This document shows, in pieces, positions 8,917 through 20,104 of a DNA stretch of 64,000 nt. Under the pieces are notes generated by a model, which did no database searches, was not told the DNA's origin, and saw only the letters and a program-made list of their open reading frames with translations. Where the stretch lies: positions 186,850 to 250,849 of the forward strand of contig SSBO01000015.1 in NCBI GenBank assembly GCA_005281725.1, written 5' to 3'. The translations under genes were made by a program, and so were the position numbers. The stretch's first letter is position 1, and the number at the start of each line of letters is the position of its first letter. This stretch comes from Wuchereria bancrofti. Its lineage: Eukaryota; Nematoda; Chromadorea; Rhabditida; Onchocercidae.

Positions 8917-10170
8917 TTTCTACCCTTTTTTTTTTAATTTTTACTCAAAAGAAAAGAAATAAACGATGATTAGATCAATCGATATTTGTCTCCTCTCAAA
9001 GTAATGCTAACCGTCGAAGAAGCGAACATTACCAATAAATGAACTACTTCTTACACCTACTTTTAATTAAAGTTGAAAATTTTTAAATTTATTGAAAAAG
9101 AAAAACACAAAAGATTAATGAGTATGCTCACTGGCTCATTACTATGCAAAATATGAAAACTAAGTTATATTTAAAAACGATATTTGAAAATATTATTAAT
9201 TCTATGTGACAATGAATGATTTACATTGAATGAAAATTAAAAAATTTGTTAATCAAATTCTTCAGTTCCGACATTCTGTTGTTCTTTACATAGTTTATCT
9301 AATATCATATAATATTGTAAGTCTAATTAAATAAATCTCCTCTTCAGCTGACTTTTTTGCCACTGAATTGGAATTTAATGACATTATTTGGGGAATTTTC
9401 ACAATATCAAATATTTCATACATTTTTGATTCACAATCTTCTAACATTACCCATTTATTTTAAGCAACTTTTATTTCAGATCAAAGTAGACAATCATCAA
9501 ATTCGTACTCTTCCTTCTCCGCTTTTCCTTCTTTTCATCATCCTTATCATCTTTCTTCTCTTTCAAATTCTGATAAATGATTATATCGACGAAACAGCTT
9601 ACAACTTTGTTTCATGGTTTTTGTTTTGGTCACTCTGATTGATACTTTTTAGCACTTTATGATCAGTTTTATAAGCCAATTATTTCCATCAATCATATGT
9701 GAAGGAATTGGTTTATTGGTAGAACGAAGTGAATGCTAATTGCATCACAGTTGATTCAGTTTTATCTAATCCATGGGCTTTTTCAAATTTACAAATTCTT
9801 TCAAATGTAAATATAATCGTTTCGCAAAAATGGAAAAGCTTTAAAGTATCATTTAGTATTGCATTTGATTTGTTTACTAAATGGAAGAATTTCATATTAA
9901 CCTTAAGATTTGCAAACGGAAAAGCGGTCACTAAAAGTCCTAAATACGACGTAACTTTGCTACTATAATTAACTTTTAATTCTTAATATGAATTGCAGAA
10001 TATTCACAGAAACGAAAAATGATGGAATTGAACCTTTCAAATTTAGCAAAAAAAAGCAAAGACTAGTATCATCAAAAGAATAAATAGTGTCCAGGTAACA
10101 AACAATGTTCAGGTAGTGAAGAATATCAGGTAATAATATTCAGGTATTCAGGTAAATGATTATTACATCC
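8917..10170. other. Intergenic stretch with weak coding-like pieces
   Basis: On the minus strand 9571-9477 encodes a K/E-rich run (KEKKDDKDDEKKEKRRRK) after a possible acceptor ATTTATCAG; it could belong to the gene at 8298-8916. Overlapping open frames exist on both strands at 9713-9968, and I cannot choose between them. Five CAGGTA strings cluster at 10,092-10,154. Nothing else is supported. Confidence 0.4.
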
Positions 10171-10179
10171 AGAATATTA

Positions 10180-10440
10180 ATATTGTAAGCTGACAACTGC
10201 TGAAGCAAGAATATTTGAAAACTATTCTGAAGAGTTTACATTTTCTTCCAATCAATTCAAAAGTTTTCCAAAAATATTGATGAAGATTGATTCGGATAAT
10301 GAAGTGACTGAGTCCGACTTGAAAACATCATTTGGAAAGTGAAATCATGCAAATCAGTGATTGACATCAAATATCTCTTATTCAGTACAAAATTTATGAA
10401 CTTCGGGTCAAGAGACAGAAATGGAATTGTGGGAAAATGA
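10180..10440 (+). pseudogene. EF-hand-like coding remnant
   Basis: Two pieces join in phase: 10,180-10,338 (donor AA|GTGAAA) and 10,386-10,440 (acceptor TTATTCAG), ending in a stop. The product contains EEFTFSSNQFKSFPKIL, KIDSDNEVTESDL and FGSRDRNGIV. The spacing of acidic residues, glycine and hydrophobic residues resembles EF-hand calcium-binding loops, but both loops are degenerate. No 5' exons were found. It may be the tail of a decayed EF-hand gene, or chance. Its 3' end lies some 500 bp before chemoreceptor copy 1. Confidence 0.3.
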
Positions 10441-10649
10441 AATAGAAGGAAAAATTAAACCGTCTCTAATCTTCCCAATGCTTACAGAAAAATATCATTT
10501 ATCTCATTTTTTTTTCTTTAAATATCAATCATTTCTCATTTATGTATCGAAAACAAAATTCTGCCATTCATAAATTGACGATAGTTTTATAATTATCTCA
10601 TGAAAATCATTAAAATATTCACACAATTTTAGGTTTAATTTTATTAAGC

Positions 10650-10965
10650 TTTCCATGCATTATTTAATGAGTAATTTAAAACTTTGCTGATGAAAAATTC
10701 AAAAAACCTTTCATGCGTCATTCTCACTCGTTTTTCATTTTCATACAGCTGTCTGGAAAGAATGTGTGACATATATCAATAGAATTCTAATTGACAGGAT
10801 CAGCTCTTAATTAAAGTTGATTTCTTGCTTATTATCAAACTTCAGCCTTGATCTCAACAAATTTTCCCTTCTATTGAATTAAATGTTTAATTTTCTTTTT
10901 ACATGTAATATCTTCCTATAGATTTAGAAGTAGTAAGCTGCAAATTTTTTAGGCTAATTATAAAT
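10650..10965 (+). promoter_or_regulatory. Upstream region of chemoreceptor copy 1
   Basis: This holds the block shared with 2150-2400 and partly with the flank of copy 2 (AACTTTGCTGATGAAAAA, CTTTCATG, GTGTGACATATATCA, CAGCCTTGATCTCAACAAAT). Just before the ATG lies TTTTTTAGGCTAATTATAAAT, which looks like a trans-splice acceptor with no upstream donor. Promoter function is inferred only from position and conservation. Confidence 0.45.
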
Positions 10966-13766
10966 ATGGAATCATGCAAGCAAGCAAGTGAATTGGCTAA
11001 TAGTGTTGTATACAACGCTGTTCTCATTGTTGTGATTATTATATCAGCCACAGCAATTATTGTTGAAATATGGGTAATGCTTAAGACAACAAATCGTATT
11101 TTATTACATCAAAATGCTCGAATTTTGATTATCACACATCAGTTATGCCTCATTCTTCACTGTGTCGCAAGGTTGTTTCTTCATTTTTCAAGTTCCGAAA
11201 AATTAAAATTTGTCATCTTCCTTCTTATCGCTTACCTACCTACCTATTCTAATAACAAAACAGTGGCGAAGAAGAGGAAATATTCGATAAAATGCATGTC
11301 ACCAAACAGATGACACACAGTTGGAATGGTTCAAGTATCGAGCAAAAGTTTGAGAAGCCTTTTCTAATTTTTTTAGACAAAAAAAGAAAAAAAAAATTCA
11401 AAGAACTATGTTGATTGTACTCTTCCGTACAAATTTCTGATGAATTTATTTTATTATAGAATATTTGCTAACACCTATCTATTAGTGAAATATCAGAAGC
11501 ACACTGATGATCCCTGCGGGTATAGGATGTTCCCGTGGGAATGTTTGATGATGCGAGCACCGCTTGTTCTAACAGCGTACTTAAATGTTGGATCTCTACC
11601 TGTAATAGTCACTGAGCGGGCTATCGCTACATTTTTGTCATCGAAATACGAAAATTTTGGGAAAAGTATCGCTGTTGTACTTATCACAGCACAGGTATAA
11701 AGAAGAATTGAAATTTTTCATCAATGATTTAAGTTAAATTCAACAATATCAAAATGTTTTCGTTCATTAAATAATTTGAAAATACTGTTGAACTAAATTT
11801 TGATTTCGTTTATATTAATGAGATGCAGAAAGTTTAACAAATTTGGCTAGACAGTGATATTAATTTGATCCTTTGACACACAATCAAATGATATGTTTAA
11901 AAAAGCCTAGAAAAGAAACCTAGCACTTTAATAGCACTTTAATAAATCTGTAATATTTCTATAGTAAATAGAATCTTTCAGGCGGTAATTGGAATTGGGA
12001 ACTTTTCACTTATTTTCTACAATTTTCCACTGCGTAAATATGAAACGATGGTTGACTGCTTTCGAGGAACTGGCAAAAAAAGCACGAAAATTCTTGTGGT
12101 TGTTAGCTTTTACGCAGTCATTTCTTTCATCTCGGCTTTAGTTCTACCACTTTTATTTTTTATTAACAAGGTAATTCCAATTACACGAATTTTAAACTTC
12201 TAATATACAAATATATCCATTAAAGATGAATTACATTTTTATAAAAGAAGAAATTGGCGCTAAAATTATGCAAATATATCCATTAAAACATAAATTACAT
12301 TTCGCTAAAAAAATTTTTTTTCCAACATGTCAAATATTTATCAGTTGAAACCGGTTGAAATACCTAAAATTCAAGCAAAAAAAAAAAATAGAAGAAATGA
12401 AATATGCCAATCTTTAATCTGTCCCATAAATGATCTTAGTTATCATAAAAGAAAATGCATTGTAAAGCTAAAAGTTGATGGCATTGGCTACACTTTTCCG
12501 CCCAATTACCTTAAATAAACTTTTGACATAAACATTTACTTTCCTTTACATTCGATTACATTGTTGCAGTTAACATTTTAGACAGAACTGAGTGGCATAG
12601 GTTATCTTTTGAAATTATTTTTTGTTCCAAATTTTACTTTGCAGCTGGCACAAAAAAACCACAGATTTCATCCTACCAAGTTTCAGCGATTGCACCGAAA
12701 CAAAATTCACGTTAACTTATCACATCGTTATCAAATCATGGAAAATATCAATTCGCTTCAGGCATTATCACCAATGGTAGCATTTCATGCGCTACTCCTG
12801 ACAGTTTACATGAGTGCACTCTGTGTGTATTATGCTTTCAGTTCCACTTTTCACAAATTTCCTCTCAAAAATGCTATTTATCTGGAATGTTCGTTTCATT
12901 ACCAAATATAATTCAGATTTCTTGAATTTATAAAAAATTTGTATATGTGAATAAATAAGCATGGACCAACATGAGTTGAATTTTAATTAAAGTTAAATTA
13001 CATTCAGCTAATAATAGAGAAGCAAAAGTAATATTTCGAATAAAATTAAAAAAATGATGAGAAATGCAAAAAATATGAAATACTAAAATTTGAACACAGT
13101 TAATGAGAATATTGATCTTATTATTACGCATGCCAATGATTGAATTCGTCCTGGTTTAGTTTATTAATTCAAAATTCGACATTTGAATATGAATATATAT
13201 TAAAAATGAAACTTCTTGTCACACAGACTTTAGAATAGGTACAATGTAATGGCATTAAACAACTCTTATTGTAACGGTAATTTTGTTATTGAAAGTTTGA
13301 AACATTGCTGAGTTATTGACATCGTATCGAATTGTCATGTAATTTGCACCGTTTATTAAGGAAAGGAAATTTTTAGAAACTATTTTATGAACTTATTTTC
13401 TAATATTGATGATGTAAGTTCAGAAATATTTATGCAGGTCAGTTTTCTAAAAAATTTTACTGAAATTCAGGTATACAACTAACTCCATTATACGCACTAA
13501 CCTTACCAATTGCTATAGTATGGACAGAAAAATATGTCAGGAAAACTGTCCAAGAAAATCGCCAAAAGGCTGTGGAATTAGCTGGCAATGAAGCAGCTAA
13601 TCATTACTTTGTATGTATTTTGATGTTTTTTAATCATTTAATTTTTAGAAATAATTGTTAGATATACGAATCATTAAGAAAAGAAAATCGATTCACAGTG
13701 AATTTTGAAAATGTCATTTGTGTTTTTCAGGCAATTTTCGAAAGACCTGCCGGAAGGAATGCTTGA
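10966..13766 (+). pseudogene. Sra/Srab-type chemoreceptor, copy 1 (probably broken)
   Basis: Six exons parallel copy 2: 10,966-about 11,235, 11,460-11,694, 11,982-12,170, 12,687-12,888, 13,471-13,610 and 13,731-13,766. The product would be a seven-TM serpentine receptor of the nematode Sra/Srab group, with motifs LHCVARLFLH (TM2), PCGYRMFPWEC, a TER segment after TM3, LSHRYQIMENINSL after TM5, and LYALTLPIAIVW (TM7). Such receptors sit in sensory cilia and detect chemicals. Exons 2-6 have good splice sites and matching phases. The exon 1 donor is gone: where copy 2 reads TACGGGCA|GTAACA, this copy has CTACCTACCTATTC, and the frame runs on out of phase to exon 2. Unless an unseen donor is used, the product would be truncated after TM2. 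Confidence 0.7.
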
Positions 13767-14215
13767 AAATGGCAAAAATTATTTAAACTTAGAAATTCTC
13801 TTATAACAAATATTTTAAAGAAAAGTGATTGTCTTGAAAACACTGTCACTTTTATCTTCTTTTTTCAATCAACGCTTTTCAGTTCAATTCTTGCAAACAT
13901 CTACTGAATAAATTAATTCATTCATCGAATAATTTAATCTTATTTTAACAGGTGCGATACGATCAGTTGTTGGAATATCATTCACATCCTTATGATTAAC
14001 TTCTTTAAAGAACTAGTTACTTATTGCATTATTTTTATTTTTCTTTTTTTGAAATTATGACAGTAACTGTTCAAAAAAAAAGAAAAATCGACTGCGTAAT
14101 AATAAAGTGATTTTACTGCTAAAGTTTGTAGTCTTATTTGTTTATTAATTTAAAAACAAGTCAGAGGGAAGTAAGATGAGTGACAGTTGACACAACAATT
14201 GCATCAGAATCATTT
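13036..14215 (+). repeat. 3' receptor segment near-identical to 24,438-25,622
   Basis: From the intron before exon 5 through the 3' flank, copies 1 and 2 differ at only a few percent of positions, including introns and intergenic DNA. Exons 1-4 of the same genes are clearly more diverged. The segment ends where the BEL 5' LTR begins. This suggests gene conversion or a recent partial duplication. Confidence 0.85.
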
Positions 14216-14217
14216 AG

Positions 14218-14704
14218 TGTGTCGGAAAATCGAAAAGAAAATTTATTACTCACTAAGCGTTCAGAATAATGCTATCGATTCATCATTATAAACCAATGCG
14301 TTATTCCTTTGTTATATCCCATTTTTTGAAACAATGAATTCTTTATCTAAACCTCAAATAGTAAATGTACATCTGCCTTCATTGTAAATGTTAATCTTCT
14401 AAGCCAGCCCACTTCCCACACCCTTAAAAAGCTTCTCTAATCAGTTAATAAAAAAAGAAACGATCTTCTCTTCCTTCCTCCTATTTAACAGTACCATTTC
14501 TTCCCTTCTCTGTTTCAATTATTCGACTATATTGTATCGAGTCACATTTATAAAGAAAATAAACGATATCTGGGTCGATCTCGCTCGCAGATAAGATGCA
14601 AAAGGTTCAGTTCAAGTTCTACAAACTTAAAGTAAGTTCAAGTGAACTTAACTAACCTAAATCATCTACTCTTCTGACCAAAAAGTTACTTCAAAATCAC
14701 GACA
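14218..14704 (+). repeat. 5' LTR of the BEL element
   Basis: 487 bp, starting TGTG and ending CACGACA, paired with 19,625-20,104. It contains CCACACCCTTAAAAAGCTTC and AAAATAAACG, the latter a possible polyadenylation signal. Differences from the 3' LTR are scattered substitutions and a few short indels. Confidence 0.92.
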
Positions 14705-14712
14705 AAAAATTT

Positions 14713-14730
14713 TGGTGCTACGAGCCGGGA
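14713..14730 (+). other. Probable primer-binding site
   Basis: TGGTGCTACGAGCCGGGA lies 8 bp after the 5' LTR. The leading TGG and the GC-rich tail fit pairing with the 3' end (CCA) of a tRNA. The tRNA species was not assigned. Confidence 0.5.
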
Positions 14731-14743
14731 GAATAGAGTTACA

Positions 14744-15900
14744 ATGGCTTTTACTATTATTAAAAGTACCAAACCTGTAAAGGACCGTCTAGAAAGATTA
14801 TTGAATGAGGTAAAAACTATGGATATTCAATCTCCAGATCCAACCTTACCGAACCACGAACGACTCCAAATTAACGAAACCAAAGATCGAATCATAAATG
14901 AAGAATTTTTCGACTGCAAATGTGCATTGACTCTATTGAGGCGTTAAATAAGCAGTGGATAGAATGTACCCAAAAATCCAGAACGAAAAAGGAAGATGAG
15001 GAGAACTACGCACAAATAGCCACGGGAGAGCGAAATATCTTCATTCTAAAGTACGAAGCCAAGGAGGCCATCATCACGTTGACTATGTACAAGAGGGAAA
15101 TTAATAATGAAATCAAACAAAAAACTTCTATACCGCCCAAAACGGAGTCGACAACGCCAACATCCTATCGCAACATCAACCTCCCTCAGCTATCTCTTCC
15201 CACTTTCGATGGAGAACTCCGACAATGGAGAGAGTTTTGGAGTGCGTTCAGTGCGGCTGTACATTCCTAGGATATCCCACAAATCCAAAAAACTTCTTGC
15301 TTAAGAGGTACAGCACTACAATCAGTAAGAGGCTTTAATGTTACCCAGAAAATTAAAAGAATTATGAAATTGTGCACCAAATATTGACCGAAAAAGACTC
15401 GTCGACAATCAAACGAAACGATAAGGAATGGGTCGAAACTGTTGAAAGAATTGAAAGAAAGAATGGAAAGGATTTTTCGACAGTTAGAAATGCTAGGAGA
15501 GAACTTACAACATTCCAGCATTGAAAATACAATCGAGAGTAGACTACCTCGATGGATACTCGACAAAGTGTATCATCAAAAGACGGTCGACAGTCCATGG
15601 TCAACAATGAAATTAAGGAAATTCCTCCGAAACTTAATCAACGTGAACGAACAAGTAAGAAATCAGTTCTCATTTACCCTTACGGGAAGGAAATATATCT
15701 CACACAAGAAGGAGGATCCAAAAAATCATAATGAAACTTCTGCATTGGCGACTATCCAAAATGAAAGTGAGATTTCTCATTCCTCGATAAAAAATAGTGA
15801 AACCAAACAAAGAAGACCGTGCATATTTTTGTGGTAAAAACCACTGGGACAGTGAATGTCAAACATATTCGTCAGTGGATTCTCAACTGAAACGCCTCAA
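14744..15900 (+). pseudogene. BEL gag region, broken
   Basis: The frame opens at 14,744 (MAFTIIKSTKPVKDRLERLL), stops at 14,947 and continues in another frame (DUF1759-like part with LPTFDGELRQWREFW) until a TAG at 15,268-15,270. The fragment at 7090-7796 has CAG at that place. A third open piece (15,442-15,837) runs to a zinc knuckle that is frameshifted after CIF. Gag would form the particle core. At least three lesions make this copy inactive. Confidence 0.85.
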
Positions 15901-16111
15901 AGAAATGAAGAGACGTACTATTTGCACGAAATCAACTCACCAAAGCAACGAATGAAGCAGAAAGGTAAGATGTTTCTACTTCTCACAATAATGCTCTATA
16001 CAACAAAAAATTCTCGACACATGCGATCAAAACAACATGTCCAAACAGGAACCCAGCAAAGGAAGAAATCCATAAAATGGAGGACTATTCAACAACCAGG
16101 ATAAGATAATA

Positions 16112-16369
16112 ATGTCGCAAACAAGTACAATTACGAAGATGGAAGGCATGGAAACCCTACTATTATGCAAAGAAATAACAGTCTTTAATCCATCAACACC
16201 ACATCATAGAGAAACAACATTAGCATTATTTGATGTAGGTTCGCAATTATCCTTTATATCTAAGAAATTAGTGCTAATTGAAACTAAAAAATACGAAATG
16301 AAGCTAGCTCCATTTGGAACTAAAAAACCCAAATCTTGTCCTGTTGCTCAAACACAACATACAAACTAA
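16112..16369 (+). pseudogene. BEL aspartic protease domain (DUF1758-like)
   Basis: An open piece of 85 codons includes ALFDVGSQLSFISKKLV, the protease active-site region (usual form D-S/T-G-S-Q; here DVGSQ, with V for S/T). It ends early and is followed within about 50 bp by sequence from the far side of the reverse transcriptase, so the polymerase core including its YxDD site has been deleted. Confidence 0.75.
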
Positions 16370-16420
16370 GGGAAAGGAAACGATAAAAATATATGCCAAC
16401 GTGATCAACTAACTAAACAA

Positions 16421-17368
16421 TTGCAAGTAGTTAGTATACCAACAGGAACACAATTTGAAGACTTAAAGAGCTATTGGAAGCAACCTGACAAACAAAACGA
16501 ACGAACAAAACTTATCTTTGAAAGAGCAGCCATGAATATTAGAGAATTTATTTCGAATGATTTAGAATTCAATGACAGATTACCCGACTACGACAAGGCT
16601 AATTCTAACAAAAGTAGTTTTCTTGGTATCAATTGGATTTATGAATTGGATGCAATTCGTATGATACTTAAACCATGGAATGAAAAGAAAATAACTAAGA
16701 GAACTATCTTGCAATTTGTTGCTTCACATTATGATCTTCTAGGGTTTTTAGTCCCCCCAATGATTACACTCAAATTATTTCTTCAACTTTTATGGAAACA
16801 AAATAAGTCGTGGGACCAGCCTTTAAGCTATCAGGAAGAAAAACAGTGAGAATCAATGATACTAATTTGGCCAAAGAATATAATAGACCTACCTCGATTT
16901 GTAATAAACTCATCAGATCAACTAGAAATACATGCATTTTCGGATGCTTCAAATAAAGCATACACAGCAGCAGTATATGTTCTCAACATCAAAAAATATG
17001 GTAAAAATTCAACATTTCTCATTTATGCTAAATCACGTATTGCCCCAATTAAACAAATTACCGTACCTCGTTTGGAATTACTTTCAGTACTAATTGGGGT
17101 AAGAGCTACACAGTTTGTATTGAAGCAACTAGAATTAAAAGATGTACCTGTAACACTTTGGTCTGATTCTAAATGCGCTCTATTTTGGATCAAAAATTAT
17201 TCGAGACTACTCCCTCGGTTTGTACAAAATCGAGTAGAAGAGATACGAAAGGCAGATTTCACCTTTCGATATATCCCAAGTGCGCACAATCCAGTGGACG
17301 TTGCTACTAGATTCCACCAAGTAAACTCAAAAACTATCAACCATGGTGGAAGGGACCGCACTGGCTAG
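16421..17368 (+). pseudogene. BEL A17/post-RT region and RNase H
   Basis: The first part (16,421-16,849) matches the A17-type region after the reverse transcriptase ([21 protein letters not shown]). The second (16,856-17,368) is RNase H, with acidic residues in FSDAS, PRLELL and WSDSKC and a downstream H and D (AHNPVDVATR). A stop at 16,848 separates them. In an active element both would be part of the pol polyprotein. Confidence 0.82.
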
Positions 17369-17439
17369 AAGAGGAGAAAAGTAAATGACCACAATGGAAA
17401 TTCAAATATCAAGAAGACGATGAATTTAATAGAGAAATT

Positions 17440-18454
17440 ATGACGACTATTAGTAAGCTAAAGAAAACTTTTAAATTGGTAAAATTTCAATTTATAGATG
17501 AGAAGCATTTTAGTAATTGGACTCGCATGATAAAAGCAACAGTATGGGCACTCCGGTTTATCAAATTAAGCTTCAAAGGAGAACTACCGTGGTTGAAAAA
17601 ACTATCCACTCATAAAAATCACATGAATAAAGACGACTATGAGATAGCAGGGAGAATATTAATTCGACAAGCGCAGTCTGATGGATTAACTGAAGACCAA
17701 ATTAGAATACGGAATTTATATTGTGATGAAACCGATATCAACAAGCCGTTTAGAGAATGCGGAATTAACAAATGAAAGTAAATTTCCAATCTATTTACCA
17801 AGTCGTAATCATATTATTGAATTTATCATCAAAAAGAAACATGAAGAATTACATAATGCTGGAATTGCTCACACTCTCTGTGAATTAAGGCAAAATTTCT
17901 GGATACCAAAGGGAAGATCTACAGTTAAACGGGTTACCAACGGATGCTTTGCTTATCGAAGATGGAGAACTAACCCATACAAATTACCACCAATGCCAAA
18001 TCTGCCGGAGAAGCGTGTCAAGAGATCAAAACCTTTTCAACAGATGGATCTTGATTATATGGGCCCAATCACTGTCAAAGATAAGTCTTGATTATATGGG
18101 CGCAATCACTGTCAAAGATAACAATGAAAAGATCTTCTTGAGCTTGTCGAAAACTTATCTGCAGAAATCTTCATGCATATATTACGAAGATTTATCTCTC
18201 GCAGAGGATATCCTAAACTGGTTCTCAGTGAATTCAAAACAATAGTGGAACAAAATGGGAATTTCCTAAGCTTGAAAGGAATGGTCTGGAAAAATATAAT
18301 CCCGAAAGCACCGTGGAGCGGAGGTGTATATGAAAGAATGATTGGACTAACCAAGAAGACACTCAGAACAGCTATAGGTGGGAGATTATTATGGGAACGA
18401 GAATTGATTACATTAACTCTCTTAATGTTCCATTATATAGTGATGGAAATATAA
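17440..18454 (+). pseudogene. BEL integrase, broken
   Basis: An H2C2 zinc-finger region (KKKHEELHNAGIAHT, later CFAYRRW, where the second cysteine has become tyrosine) leads into the first catalytic Asp region (MDLDYMGPITVKD). A 37-bp tandem duplication (18,049-18,122) disrupts the frame there. The next recognisable block is FISRRGYPKLVLSEF, where the expected SDN has become SEF, followed by APWSGGVYERMIGL. Part of the core between the blocks is deleted. The enzyme would be inactive. Confidence 0.82.
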
Positions 18455-18639
18455 GAAATAGAAAGTAAACTTAATACTTGTCCTCTAACATATTTAAATT
18501 TTGATGATTATAAAATCATAAAACCTATCGACTTCATCTCTCCTAATGTTCCATTAAATATACCAAGTGATAATGATAGTGACCAAGAAGAATTTATACT
18601 CCACACACCAAATACTAGAGACAAACTAATTAATTATTG

Positions 18640-19080
18640 GTCGAATACTCTCAAAACTCTATTTTGGGAAATTTGGAAAAACGAATATCTTATTGGTTTA
18701 AGAGAACGTATCCAAAGGGAACTGGCTTCACCAAGGCTAGTTGACAAATATATTCCGCTTGCTGGAGAAATAGTTTTACTAAACGAACCAGATTTGCTAC
18801 GAGGAATGTGGAAATTAGTAAAAAAAATAGAAACACTTAAATTATATAGTGATGGAGTATAAAATATAAGAAAGACAACTGTGAAAACTTCCAGCGGTAA
18901 ACTTCTCATTATATAGTGATGGAGTATAAAATATAAGAAAGGCAACTGTGAAAACTTCCAGCGGTAAACTTCTCAATAGACCAATTAATTTATTTTATCT
19001 TATGGAAGTGAATGAAGAAGACAGTGACGAAGTTCGAACAATAAAACCAAAAGATGGAACTGATGAAGGACCAAACTACT
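18640..19080 (+). pseudogene. BEL DUF5641-like C-terminal pol segment
   Basis: EYLIGLRERIQRELASPR and the downstream LLNRPINLFYLMEV blocks match the C-terminal segment of BEL polyproteins. Between them a 67-bp tandem duplication (18,841-18,907 and 18,908-18,974) breaks the frame. Confidence 0.75.
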
Positions 19081-19116
19081 GCAAACGAATATTCTACAAA
19101 GGCAAATTCAATAACG

Positions 19117-19567
19117 CTAATGGTCACCATTGTTTTTTCATTACTGCTGCATGTTACTTCAGCTAATAGATGTAATTGGATCGCTGGCACTCCATTTAAT
19201 ATCCCACAGAAATGGAATTGTAATGACCAATTTACACAGAACTATACAATCACTGAAGCCGATGTATATACAAAGAACTCATGCAAGTATACAAGCAATA
19301 TAATGCAGTAACATCACTCGAACGGCATGCACAAAGGCATCAGAATTCATACAAGAAGAAATGAACCAATTCACAGCAAACTGGAAGCTCGTTAGCCTTT
19401 CTATTTGTATTTTCATTGTAATATCAATTCTAGTTGTTAATCTAAAACTAAAGCTAATTTGTATACTTCTCAAATTTTTGAAACGATCACAACAAAAGAC
19501 GAACCCTATTGAAATAGAACTAGTACTTTCTTTAAAAGATGATCAAACCCAAAATTTACCATTATAA
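19117..19567 (+). pseudogene. Envelope-like remnant of the BEL element
   Basis: After pol comes a hydrophobic signal-like segment and a short Cys/Asn-containing ectodomain start, ending in a stop at about 19,311. In another frame (19,361-19,567) there is one strong transmembrane segment with a basic cytoplasmic tail. This fits the two ends of an envelope-type glycoprotein, known in some nematode BEL elements, with the middle missing. It is non-functional as it stands. Assignment rests on position and membrane topology only. Confidence 0.5.
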
Positions 19568-19624
19568 CCAAATTCAAATCAAATAGATATCTTTAAATAC
19601 ATCCCTAAGACCTCCTTTTTCCCT

Positions 19625-20104
19625 TGTGTGGAAAACCGGAAAGAAAATTTATTACACATTAAGCGTTTAGAATAATGCTCATGATTCATCACTATAAACC
19701 AATGTTATTCCTTTGTTATATCCCATTTTTTGAAACAATGAATTCTTTATCTAAACCTCAAATAGTAAATGTACATCTGCCTTCATTGTAAATGTTAATC
19801 TTCTAAGCCAGCCCACTTCCCACACCCTTAAAAAGCTTCTCTAATCAGTTAATAAAAAAAGAAACGATCTTCTCTTCCTTCCTCCTACTTAACAGTACCA
19901 TTTCTTCCCTTCTCTGTTTCAATTCGACTATATTGTATCGAGTCACATTTATAAAGAAAATAAACGATATCTGGGTCGATCTCGCTCGCAGCTAAGATGC
20001 AAAAGGTTCAGTTCAAGTTCTACAAACTTAAAGTAAGTCAAGTGAACTTAACTAACCTAAATCATCTACTCTTCTGACCAGAAAGTTACTTCAAATTCAC
20101 GACA
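19625..20104 (+). repeat. 3' LTR of the BEL element
   Basis: 480 bp, matching the 5' LTR almost throughout. It starts TGTGTGGAAAACC and ends CACGACA. The flank after it (TAAGG) does not repeat the 5' flank (TTTAG). Confidence 0.92.

Larger units (their letters stand above)
14218..20104 (+). mobile_element. BEL/Pao LTR retrotransposon, decayed copy
   Basis: The element has a 5' LTR (14,218-14,704), an internal region and a 3' LTR (19,625-20,104). Domains run in BEL/Pao order: gag with zinc knuckle, aspartic protease (DUF1758 type), A17/post-RT region, RNase H, H2C2 zinc finger and integrase core, DUF5641, then an envelope-like remnant. The polymerase core between protease and A17 region is deleted, and stops, frameshifts and small duplications break the rest. 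The LTRs differ at only a few percent of positions, so insertion or conversion was fairly recent. The 5-bp flanks are TTTAG and TAAGG: no matching target-site duplication. It is inserted just 3' of chemoreceptor copy 1. Confidence 0.93.

Noticed and set aside
9713..9968. Overlapping ORFs on both strands
   Set aside because: Neither strand shows a recognisable motif or convincing splice sites, so no gene was called.
15267..15607. Minus-strand ORFs inside the BEL element
   Set aside because: They are antisense to gag and match the shadows seen over the fragment at 7.4-7.6 kb.
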